From NCBI GenBank assembly GCA_016787575.1, contig JAEUUO010000010.1, positions 124,001-188,000 of the forward strand: a stretch of 64,000 bases of DNA, read 5' to 3'. Both the position numbers and the translations under genes were made by a program. The DNA comes from Saprospiraceae bacterium. GTDB lineage: Bacteria > Bacteroidota > Bacteroidia > Chitinophagales > Saprospiraceae. The stretch's first letter is position 1; every line of letters starts with the position of its first letter. Of this stretch, positions 55,143 to 63,215 are shown piece by piece. Below the pieces are notes generated by a model that was not told where the DNA came from, searched no databases, and worked only from the letters and a program-made list of their open reading frames with translations.

Positions 55143-55820
55143 TCAAGGCTTAGGTTCGGCGATGACTATGTACTGATATTCTAACTTTCGGTCATCTGAA
55201 ATCAACAACCGATAACCAGCATCTAATAAATCTTGTTCAACTTCTGATTGTGCCAATCTGTTTTTTTGAGCTGGTCCGATTGGACTTAACTTCTTTTTAA
55301 AATCAATGATCATTATTTTTCCTCCAGGCTTAAATTTGGATTTTAGATTTTTCAGATAATTGATCCGATTTGGTAAATAGGTATATGTATTTGACATAAA
55401 AACAATATCAACTTCAGATTGATTCAATTTAGGATCATTTGGAGTAGCCAGACGTGCTTCAATTTTATCTTGTAAATCTTGTTTGTAAAATTTAATCTCT
55501 TGATTCATTAATTGAATCAATTCAGGTTCAATGTCGATTGCAATTACATGGGCCGCTTCATATATAAATCGAAACGAGAAATAACCACTTCCAGCCCCAA
55601 TATCAGCAACTGTTTTCCCCTCCAACGAACCTAACATATGAATTACTTCATAGGGTTTTTGCCAAATGGTTCGATCCCGTATATCACCATCTCCATCTTC
55701 CATCTCTTTAATCCCAATACTGTCTGAATGATTTTTGAGATTTTCATACGATAAATGTTTGGGTGAATTCGTACACTGTATAAAATAAAATATACTGCAA
55801 ATACCCAAAATATATCTCAT
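55143..55820 (-). CDS. Membrane-anchored class I SAM methyltransferase
   Basis: A 225-residue protein. A hydrophobic N-terminal stretch (about 3-15) ends in FIQC, a possible lipoprotein cysteine (Cys16). The domain has SAM motif I (VADIGAGSGYFSFRF at 71-85), acidic motif II (VIAIDIEPEL) and a Tyr-rich motif post II. Substrate unknown. Methyltransferases are usually cytosolic, because SAM is made there, so an exported one is odd. It is the last gene of the rimK unit, 4 nt after dacB. Confidence 0.72.
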   Translation of the reverse strand: MRYILGICSIFYFIQCTNSPKHLSYENLKNHSDSIGIKEMEDGDGDIRDRTIWQKPYEVIHMLGSLEGKTVADIGAGSGYFSFRFIYEAAHVIAIDIEPELIQLMNQEIKFYKQDLQDKIEARLATPNDPKLNQSEVDIVFMSNTYTYLPNRINYLKNLKSKFKPGGKIMIIDFKKKLSPIGPAQKNRLAQSEVEQDLLDAGYRLLISDDRKLEYQYIVIAEPKP

Positions 55821-55824
55821 CTTC

Positions 55825-57312
55825 TTAATTCAATAATTGGTTAAAAAAACTTCCTAACAATGTATTCATTTCATCGCCTGAACATGAATAATGATTAATC
55901 AAAATACTAACACAATAACGAGGCTTTCCATTTTCAGTTATATATCCTGCAAAACTTCTAATGCGTTCCATAGAACCACTTTTAAGGCGAAGCCCAAAAT
56001 TAAATTTTTTATTTAAGCGTATGCCATTTTTTAACTTAGAATCCTGTACAGCATCCGGCAAAAGGGTCCAAAACGACTTCAACCCAGAATTAAACTCCAA
56101 CCACAACAAAAATTGATTCATTTGCCAAGCTGATAACATATTTTTAGGAGATAAGCCACTTCCATCTTCCAATACAAATCCATCGGCATCCTCCCAATAA
56201 AACAATTTTTTTAAAGCATTTTCAAGACTCAGAATAGCAGTTTTTCGGTCTGAAGTTTGATTTAATTGATATCCAATCTGATGCAAAAAACTTTCACAAT
56301 ATAAATTGACAGATTTACCAAGTGCCCTACTGCACAATTTGTCCAAACTCGGTGACAAAATCGATCCAATGGTATTTGTATCCCGCTCTGTTTGTAATTG
56401 ATTTCTTTCAAATTGGATTCCACGTTTCTGTAGTTCTTGTTTTAGTAAACTTACAAAAACTGCAGAAGGCTTATTGAGTGCTGCATAAATTATTAAACTA
56501 TCGGAAATACAACATTTCCAGTTACCACGAATCTCTTGCATGCAAGAATTCGAGCTACCGATGACAAACACCTCTGTTTCGCCGACATCCTTTAAACCCA
56601 TTAATTTGGATTCATAATAATCTCGAAGAATTTCAGGCCTAACATTATCAATACTGCAAATGCCACTGTCTTGTACCGATGGTTTCAATACAATTCTTGC
56701 ACGATTTTCCATAAAATTAAAACCAAAGCATCCGGCGCCATAATAGTTTGCCAAATCGTAATAGAGCCACTCCGGATTTTCAGGAATGTCTTTAATGAAA
56801 CTTTCATCGACAACAACATCACCACGAATCTTCTCAATTCCAATTCCCTTCAAATAATTATAAATAGAATCCGCTATAGATTCAATAGAACGAGCTCCAG
56901 GCATCAATGCAGAAGCAAAACTAGGATCGGACGAACCATACAAAACAATATTTCCGTCAAAGGCAATAGAATCTGACTTTTTACCTACTAGATAAACAGG
57001 TGTTTTAAATTGAAAATCATTCCCTGCAATTTTAAGAACCATGGCGCAGGTAAGAATTTTTTGAATAGATGCAGGCACCAACGATCGATGTTCATCAAAT
57101 GAAGCTATCGACTTCTTTTTTTTAAGGTCATAAATTTGAAAACTAATACTGGCATGTTTCAATAAATCATTTTGAACAAACTGCTTGGTTATTTTGTGTA
57201 AATGTCTTTTTGAATGTAATGTTTGAGATTTAATTTCTGAAGAAATTAAACAAATGATACATAATTGCAGTATGATTCTGGGATTATAAAATTGCATATT
57301 TTTCCTCTTCAT
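55825..57312 (-). CDS. dacB: D-alanyl-D-alanine carboxypeptidase/endopeptidase (PBP4-type)
   Basis: A 495-residue penicillin-binding protein of the DacB/S13 class. Signal peptide about 1-30. Catalytic Ser-x-x-Lys is PASIQK, the SxN motif is KSVNLYCE and the KTG-equivalent is KSG (RLKSGSME). The start may be ATG 57312 or 57297; both overlap the AstE-like gene by 14-29 nt. It trims peptidoglycan cross-links. Confidence 0.87.
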   Translation of the reverse strand: MKRKNMQFYNPRIILQLCIICLISSEIKSQTLHSKRHLHKITKQFVQNDLLKHASISFQIYDLKKKKSIASFDEHRSLVPASIQKILTCAMVLKIAGNDFQFKTPVYLVGKKSDSIAFDGNIVLYGSSDPSFASALMPGARSIESIADSIYNYLKGIGIEKIRGDVVVDESFIKDIPENPEWLYYDLANYYGAGCFGFNFMENRARIVLKPSVQDSGICSIDNVRPEILRDYYESKLMGLKDVGETEVFVIGSSNSCMQEIRGNWKCCISDSLIIYAALNKPSAVFVSLLKQELQKRGIQFERNQLQTERDTNTIGSILSPSLDKLCSRALGKSVNLYCESFLHQIGYQLNQTSDRKTAILSLENALKKLFYWEDADGFVLEDGSGLSPKNMLSAWQMNQFLLWLEFNSGLKSFWTLLPDAVQDSKLKNGIRLNKKFNFGLRLKSGSMERIRSFAGYITENGKPRYCVSILINHYSCSGDEMNTLLGSFFNQLLN

Positions 57313-58249
57313 ATGCGAGATGAAACATACCGTCACCAACATTTACAAGGGGTGCGTTGTTATGGCTTAAAATAAAAGCATCTTTAGAAGCGTGCATTCT
57401 GGTTTCCTTTTGTGCAAATGGATCTGAAATAATTGCAAGCAGTTCGCCTTTACTTACAAAATTTCCAGATTCTCTTCTGTAACTTACAATACCACCTTCA
57501 TGAGCTCGTTCCCAACTTGCTTTTCGAAACAATCTTCGAATACCCTGTGGCTTTGAACCCTGATCCAGCATATTTGATTTAAATAATAATTCCCGGATTA
57601 ATTTTAAACCCTGTTGAATTGAAAATGGATCCAGCTTGTTGGATTCTCCACCTTCAAAAATAATGATAGGAATTTTCATGTCTTTTGCAATTTTTCGTAA
57701 GGATTTTGCAACCAATACCTTTTCTACCATTAAATTGAAATTGCATTTCAAAGCCAATGCTTTCGCTTCTTCATGCTTTGATGAAAACCGAATTTGAGGA
57801 TAATTATAATGTTGCTCACCACCTGTGTGAAAATCAATTCCAAAATCGACTAAGGGTAAAATTTTTTTGGTGATAATCTTAGCAATCCGAGAAGCCAGTG
57901 ATCCGGAACCGGTTCCCGGAAAACTCCTGTTGACATCTTTGCCATCTGGCACATCACGTGAAAAATTTATAAAACCAAAAATATTTAATAGTGGAATTGC
58001 AATGACAGTACCTGCTGTGAGTTGGTGAAATAATTTCTCCGCAATGGCTCTTCTTATAATCTCTACACCATTTATTTCATCCCCATGCATTCCTCCTAAT
58101 AGTAAAACAGTTGGGCCTGGATTCTTACTTCTAAAAATATAGGTAAAAATAGAAATTCGATTTCCTGAAGGAAGTCTACCAGCATTGATACGCACCAATC
58201 CTGAACTACCCAATGGAAACTCCTGCCCTTGCAATATAAATGCCGACAT
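57284..58249 (-). CDS. Succinylglutamate desuccinylase/aspartoacylase-like zinc hydrolase
   Basis: A 321-residue AstE/ASPA-family peptidase-like protein. Zinc ligands are visible: GGMHGDEINGVE (His, Glu), and GIDFHTGGEQHY near residue 141-152. The active glutamate fits the IIFEGGE segment. It cleaves N-acyl amino acids or glutamyl-type bonds. Genes of this kind are common beside rimK, here 21 nt downstream, and it overlaps dacB. The ATG at 58249 is used; a TTG just before it is the alternative. Confidence 0.83.
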   Translation of the reverse strand: MSAFILQGQEFPLGSSGLVRINAGRLPSGNRISIFTYIFRSKNPGPTVLLLGGMHGDEINGVEIIRRAIAEKLFHQLTAGTVIAIPLLNIFGFINFSRDVPDGKDVNRSFPGTGSGSLASRIAKIITKKILPLVDFGIDFHTGGEQHYNYPQIRFSSKHEEAKALALKCNFNLMVEKVLVAKSLRKIAKDMKIPIIIFEGGESNKLDPFSIQQGLKLIRELLFKSNMLDQGSKPQGIRRLFRKASWERAHEGGIVSYRRESGNFVSKGELLAIISDPFAQKETRMHASKDAFILSHNNAPLVNVGDGMFHLAYEEEKYAIL

Positions 58250-58270
58250 CAATTGAATTTTAAATTTATT

Positions 58271-59149
58271 TTATTTATTAACATGGCGTTCAATATAACT
58301 AATTATTTTACCTGCAATATCGGCTTTTGTCGTTCCTTCAATGCCCTCTAAACCCGGTGATGCATTTACTTCCAAGATTAGTGGCCCTCGTGAAGAACGT
58401 AAAATATCAACTCCTGCAATTGACAATCCCAATAATTTACTTGCTGTAATGGCCGCATGCCGTTCCTGATCTGTCAGCTCCACCATAAATGCTGAAGCTC
58501 CCCGATGAATATTTGACCTAAATTCTCCAGGAACTGCTTGCCGAATCATAGATCCAACTATTTCACCATCAACCACAAAAGCCCGTATATCAGAACCCTT
58601 CGCATCCGAAACAAATTCTTGAATCATAACATCTTGCCCTACTCTATGAAAACCTTCGATTATAGAAATTCCCTGATTTTTAGATTGTGTTAAAATTACA
58701 CCCAAACCTTGGGTACTTGATAATAATTTTACAACCGCCTTTTCATGACTTATTTGTTCATAAACAAGTCCTGCACACAAATCCCCACCGGAAATTCCAG
58801 ATTTTGGTATATCAAGACCTGCTTGACTCAATAATTGCATGCAATGCAATTTATTTCTAGCCTTAAGCAAAGCTTCCGAAGAAACGCTGGTAAAAATTCC
58901 CATTGCTTCAATTTGGCGAATTACTGCAGCACCGTACTCTGTCGCAGATGCCCCAATTCTAGGGATTACTGCATCCACAGGGCCAATGGGGTCTAATCCA
59001 ACGTAAAGTTGAGGATTTCCCTTCTCAATAATTAAATTGCACATCAAATGATCTGCCACTTGTATCTGATGTCCTCGTTTTATTGCTGCAGATATCAGAC
59101 TTTGAGTACTGTAAAGTGATGCATTTCTGGATAAAATTAAAATTCTCAT
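58271..59149 (-). CDS. rimK: RimK-like ATP-grasp ligase
   Basis: A 292-residue ATP-grasp ligase like the S6-glutamate ligase RimK. ATP-grasp parts are visible: AVVKLLSSTQGLGV (about 145-158), IRAFVVDGEIVGSMIR and LILEVNASPGLEGIE (metal and terminal). It may add glutamate to S6 or another acceptor; the target is not decided. ATG 59149 is used because a longer frame (59176) starts inside the -7 box. It opens the unit with the AstE-like gene, dacB and the methyltransferase. Confidence 0.85.
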   Translation of the reverse strand: MRILILSRNASLYSTQSLISAAIKRGHQIQVADHLMCNLIIEKGNPQLYVGLDPIGPVDAVIPRIGASATEYGAAVIRQIEAMGIFTSVSSEALLKARNKLHCMQLLSQAGLDIPKSGISGGDLCAGLVYEQISHEKAVVKLLSSTQGLGVILTQSKNQGISIIEGFHRVGQDVMIQEFVSDAKGSDIRAFVVDGEIVGSMIRQAVPGEFRSNIHRGASAFMVELTDQERHAAITASKLLGLSIAGVDILRSSRGPLILEVNASPGLEGIEGTTKADIAGKIISYIERHVNK

Positions 59150-59173
59150 TCCTTCGCTTCCTGTTTCTTTGTA

Positions 59174-59181
59174 CAAAATTA
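59174..59181 (-). promoter_or_regulatory. -7 promoter box of the rimK unit
   Basis: Minus-strand TAATTTTG fits TAnnTTTG, 24 nt before the ATG at 59149 and overlapping the rejected start at 59176. A short AGGA precedes the ATG. Confidence 0.55.
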
Positions 59182-59431
59182 AAGCGACAAATTAGCCATT
59201 TTATATTTGAATAGATTTAAATATAAAAAAAGAATTTATTCAGAGCTAAGAAGTGAATACTAAAAATTGGCTTACAGCTAAATTAATGAATCTGTTTTAT
59301 AAAATTCAGGCTCTGGATTGAATAGTTATTGCTATTTCAATAAATTAATGAAAGCCAAGCATAAGTAATTCTTTATTTTGATTTTAGGAAAATCCATTAA
59401 TTTGGAATCTCATTAGCATATAAAGAATTTT

Positions 59432-60709
59432 ATGAACAAAAATAAAAAAGCAGAATTCGGTTGGGTCATGTTTGATTGGGCTAACTCGTCCTATTCATTG
59501 GTTATATCTACCGCTATCTTTCCAATTTACTTTTTAGACAATTCACCTGCATCTGTATCAATAGGAGGCTTAAACCTCACAAATGCTTCACTCTATGCAT
59601 TTTCTGTAAGTCTAGCATATTTATTCATCAGCTTGTTGTCGCCCATTTTATCAGGCATTGCTGATTACAGTGGATATCGCAAAAGATTCATGCGATTTTT
59701 TACCACCATGGGTAGCATAGGTTGCATGCTGCTTTATTTTTTTGATGGCCCTGAATCGCTCTGGATTGCCATATCAGGATTTTTAATGGCAACTGCCTGT
59801 CATGCAGGATCTCTGGTGTTTTATGATTCTTATCTGTCGCATCTCGTCCCACCGGATCGTGCAGATAAACTAAGTGCGAAAGGGTATGCATTTGGATATA
59901 TCGGATCGGTGATTTTGATGTGTTTGAATATCCTGATGATCCAACATCCAGAATGGTTTGGTTTAAGCGACGGAAAATATGCAGCCCGATTGTCTTTTTT
60001 AAGTGTTGGGGTATGGTGGTTGGGCTTTTCACAATTTGCGTTTCTATGGCTTCCTAAAGATGAAAGAGATCCTCAAAAAAAACTCAATTTGTTTCATGGC
60101 ATAGGTGAATTAAAAAAAGCATGGAATTTTACACGCAACGATCGCGATTCCAAATTTTACTTAAGTGCGTATTTTTTTTACAGCGCCGGGGTACAAACTG
60201 TTATTTATCTGGCATCGTCCTTTGCAAAAAAAGAATTGCATTTTGAATCTGCTGAACTGATCCTAGTTATTCTTATTTTACAATTAGTTGCTATCATCGG
60301 TGCGTATTTCTTTGCATTGGTTTCCCGTAAAACACACAATCTGGTTGCACTAAAAATAATGATTGGAATTTGGGCTTTGATTTGCATTGCAGCCTATTTT
60401 GTAAATACACAAATACAATTTTATTTGCTTTCTGCTATGGTTGGAATGGTTTTGGGAGGCATTCAAGCCATTTCAAGATCAACGTATTCTAAAATAATTC
60501 CAAAAAATCATCCGGACACTACCTGCTTTTTCAGCTTCTATGATTCAATTTATTATACGTCCATTGTTTTTGGAACCTTTGTATTTGGATTTATAAATCA
60601 ATATACCGGAAGTATGCGCAGCAGTGTATTGGCATTGTTTGTATTTTTTCTAATGGCTGGTATCATCCTTCAAAAAGTCAATAAATCTGCTGTACGACTG
60701 GTAGTCTAA
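59432..60709 (+). CDS. UMF1-family MFS transporter
   Basis: A 425-residue major facilitator with about 11-12 helices. The first residues (KKAEFGWVMFDWANSSYSLVI) are typical for UMF1/Atg22-like transporters of bacteria, with a long hydrophilic loop near 205-235. Substrate unknown. Its stop codon shares two bases with that of the convergent beta-helix lipoprotein gene (CTAA). Confidence 0.88.
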   Translation: MNKNKKAEFGWVMFDWANSSYSLVISTAIFPIYFLDNSPASVSIGGLNLTNASLYAFSVSLAYLFISLLSPILSGIADYSGYRKRFMRFFTTMGSIGCMLLYFFDGPESLWIAISGFLMATACHAGSLVFYDSYLSHLVPPDRADKLSAKGYAFGYIGSVILMCLNILMIQHPEWFGLSDGKYAARLSFLSVGVWWLGFSQFAFLWLPKDERDPQKKLNLFHGIGELKKAWNFTRNDRDSKFYLSAYFFYSAGVQTVIYLASSFAKKELHFESAELILVILILQLVAIIGAYFFALVSRKTHNLVALKIMIGIWALICIAAYFVNTQIQFYLLSAMVGMVLGGIQAISRSTYSKIIPKNHPDTTCFFSFYDSIYYTSIVFGTFVFGFINQYTGSMRSSVLALFVFFLMAGIILQKVNKSAVRLVV

Positions 60710-62202
60710 CGTGGCACAAATTCATAACACCCAATATCTGGATGATCGACATCACGAATTACCCCATCCAAATCTTTATCAATTCCAGGAATGATTAAGG
60801 CTTTGTTTTCTAAAAAGGATAAGGTATCCAGGTGAAAATCGTTTGATGATATATCTTTAAACAATCTGTCAAATACTGGATAAATTTCACAAGCATCGGT
60901 GTACATTGTACTAAATCCTGGAAATACTTTACTCAATTCATCTATACGAAACGTACAATTTTTAAAAAAAGGCTTAAATTCAATATTGTCATTCACAACC
61001 ATCCACAATTCATCTTGATCGGATCCAGTAATCACACAATTTTGAATCTTTGCATGGAGCGGATATTTATACACCGTTTCACAAAAGGGAAAGTCTATGC
61101 ATCGGGCATTGCTTAAAAAAAGAGCAGGTTCTGTATTACCAAAATTTACCAAACTACAATAATTGATTTCGTAATCTCCTCCAGTTTCAATGTTAACGCT
61201 GCTTTGACCCTGGTTATAAAATAAGCAATTTGTCAGTTGTAAGTTTGCGGATGAAGCATAAACCCCATACAAACTGTTATTGTAAATTTTAGTATTTGCA
61301 ATTTTACATTCAGCCAGTGAATCGAAATACATACCGACCAGATTGTTTTTTATTTCGGCATACGTTATTGAATTTCCTTTACTGCCTTTGTCAAAAAAAA
61401 GACCCGACCACTGACCGCTTAGATTTTTAAATTGTGACTCCAATCTTACTCCTTCAAAAATTACCGGTTGCTCTTTGGTCCCCAGGACTTGCAAGTTGGC
61501 TGCAGCCCCAATAATTAATCGCCCATCATTATAAAAAACATCATGCCCATCTGCATCCTTTGTTTTTGTTAAACCTCCCCAAAAATGCACGCGGGTTCCT
61601 TCTTTTAGGAGCAGTGTTCCATTATCAAAATAAACTACACCATAAAATATATAGGGTTTTGGATCATCCCATATTAAAGTAGACCCTTGTAGGTCTATTA
61701 TTCCGGCTTGTCCTTTAAATGCTTTCGATGGAAAATAATTGGCATTTTGACCAAATGCCAAAAGTAAGACTCGATCCGTGTTTTGATTGTATTCAAATAT
61801 AATGCTGTCAAATTTTATAAACGGACTGATTTCTGGCGGATCGTTTGGATTCACCTTCACTTCGCAAAAGAGATAGATACTATCCTCAGCTCGTATTTCA
61901 AGGTTTAAAACATCATTTCCGGGCAGGCCGTCAATATTAAAATTAAATTCAGATGGGTTGGATCCCGGGATGTAAATTCTATTTATTCGGATGGACTGTT
62001 TATTTGGGTTATATATTTTTAGAAAACGGGTAGCAGATCCAATCGAAGTAAAAACTGTATCGAAAGTTAAGGTATCCTGTTCAAAACGCAAGCTAGCTGC
62101 AGGATCTTGGGTAAATTCTTCTTCATGACAAGCTGCTATTAGCCAAAGCAAGCCAAAAAATGCTATTATGAGGCCTATCGTATTTAAAATCCTTCCTTTC
62201 AT
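60706..62202 (-). CDS. Beta-helix lipoprotein of unknown function
   Basis: A 498-residue exported lipoprotein (WLIAAC, Cys25). The first 150 residues are strand-rich (an Ig-like module). Residues about 180-400 show repeated short units with ITYAEIKNNLVGMYF and NTKIYNNSLYGVYASS, a right-handed parallel beta-helix (pectate-lyase-like) pattern. No catalytic motif is visible. It has the stop-sharing overlap with the transporter. Confidence 0.72.
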   Translation of the reverse strand: MKGRILNTIGLIIAFFGLLWLIAACHEEEFTQDPAASLRFEQDTLTFDTVFTSIGSATRFLKIYNPNKQSIRINRIYIPGSNPSEFNFNIDGLPGNDVLNLEIRAEDSIYLFCEVKVNPNDPPEISPFIKFDSIIFEYNQNTDRVLLLAFGQNANYFPSKAFKGQAGIIDLQGSTLIWDDPKPYIFYGVVYFDNGTLLLKEGTRVHFWGGLTKTKDADGHDVFYNDGRLIIGAAANLQVLGTKEQPVIFEGVRLESQFKNLSGQWSGLFFDKGSKGNSITYAEIKNNLVGMYFDSLAECKIANTKIYNNSLYGVYASSANLQLTNCLFYNQGQSSVNIETGGDYEINYCSLVNFGNTEPALFLSNARCIDFPFCETVYKYPLHAKIQNCVITGSDQDELWMVVNDNIEFKPFFKNCTFRIDELSKVFPGFSTMYTDACEIYPVFDRLFKDISSNDFHLDTLSFLENKALIIPGIDKDLDGVIRDVDHPDIGCYEFVPR

Positions 62203-62235
62203 AAAATCGCCTAAAGTTAGATTATAAAATAATAC

Positions 62236-62243
62236 TATTTTTG
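62236..62243 (+). promoter_or_regulatory. -7 promoter box of the 51-residue membrane protein gene
   Basis: TATTTTTG fits TAnnTTTG, 17 nt before the ATG at 62261. Confidence 0.55.
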
Positions 62244-62260
62244 CGCATTAAATCTTACGC

Positions 62261-62416
62261 ATGTCAGAAAATAATACCTCCCAAAAAAGTGATTGGCTTT
62301 ACTTCTTGATTTCTACCGCTTTCACCGTTTTCTTATTGGTTTATTTCCCTGCATGGTTTTGGGTAGGGCTTCCCTTCGTTTTAACCTATCTAACCAAGGC
62401 ATTAAAAGCGCTTTAG
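62261..62416 (+). CDS. Small membrane protein, 51 residues
   Basis: A short frame (ATG at 62261, TAG at 62414-62416). The protein has a polar N-terminus (MSENNTSQKSDW) and then two close hydrophobic stretches (YFLISTAFTVFLLVYFP and FWVGLPFVLTYL) ending in a basic LTKALKAL. A clear -7 box sits just upstream, and the gene lies 26 nt before a glycosyltransferase, so it may be co-transcribed with it. No family is recognised. The evidence is frame, promoter and hydrophobicity only. Confidence 0.6.
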   Translation: MSENNTSQKSDWLYFLISTAFTVFLLVYFPAWFWVGLPFVLTYLTKALKAL

Positions 62417-62442
62417 TCTAAACTAAGCAATCATTCAGGCTC

Positions 62443-63147
62443 ATGCATCCGGTAGTAGATGTTATCATACCGGCTTTAAATGAAGAAGCATCCATCGGGA
62501 AGGTTATTCAAGCAATCCCTAAAAATCTCATCAGAACGATTTATGTATGTGACAATGGAAGCCAGGACAAAACGGCTGATGTTGCACAAAAACATGGGGC
62601 AGTTGTATTAGTTGCTCCTCGAAGGGGCTATGGTTCAGCTTGCCTTACAGGCATTCAACACATTTGTACGAAACCCCAGGAATTGTATCCAGATATCTTG
62701 GTGTTTATTGATGGAGATTACTCGGATTATCCTGAAGAGTTGGCTTTGATATTAGATCCCTTTAAGGATCCCAAGATGGATTTAATTATTGGATCAAGAG
62801 TCCTTGGAAATTCTGAGATCGGTTCTCTTGGAATAATTCAGCGATTTGGAAATAAACTGGCCTGTTTTTTAATTAAGATGCTCTACAAATACCAATTTAC
62901 AGACCTTGGGCCATTCCGAGCAATCCGTTTTTGTAAGCTATTGGAGTTGAAAATGGAAGATCCAGATTACGGATGGACTGTGGAAATGCAAATTAAAGCT
63001 TCAATGCGTAAAATGAAATTTGGTGAAGTCCCTGTGAGTTATCGAAAACGTATTGGAAAATCAAAAATTTCCGGCACAATTAAGGGCATTTTTGGCGCAG
63101 CTTCAAAGATTCTGTTGACAATTTTCAAAACATATGTTAAAGGTTAA
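62443..63147 (+). CDS. Glycosyltransferase family 2 (dolichyl-phosphate mannose synthase-like)
   Basis: A 234-residue GT2 enzyme with the usual N-terminal VDVIIPALNEEASIG, nucleotide-sugar DNGSQD and metal-binding DGDYSDYPEE motifs. The GT2 core is followed by a late basic segment (SYRKRIGKSKISG) as in DPM/GtrB-like proteins without membrane helices. Likely transfers a sugar to a lipid carrier. It follows the small membrane protein gene by 26 nt. Confidence 0.85.
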   Translation: MHPVVDVIIPALNEEASIGKVIQAIPKNLIRTIYVCDNGSQDKTADVAQKHGAVVLVAPRRGYGSACLTGIQHICTKPQELYPDILVFIDGDYSDYPEELALILDPFKDPKMDLIIGSRVLGNSEIGSLGIIQRFGNKLACFLIKMLYKYQFTDLGPFRAIRFCKLLELKMEDPDYGWTVEMQIKASMRKMKFGEVPVSYRKRIGKSKISGTIKGIFGAASKILLTIFKTYVKG

Positions 63148-63199
63148 AATTGTGTTAAAAAATTAGACCCAACATGCGTTAAGGCTCCAAAGACATTTT

Positions 63200-63207
63200 T
63201 ATTTTTG
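63200..63207 (+). promoter_or_regulatory. -7 promoter box of the final glycosyltransferase gene
   Basis: TATTTTTG fits TAnnTTTG and ends 8 nt before the ATG at 63216, giving an almost leaderless transcript. Confidence 0.5.
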
Positions 63208-63215
63208 CAATAGAT

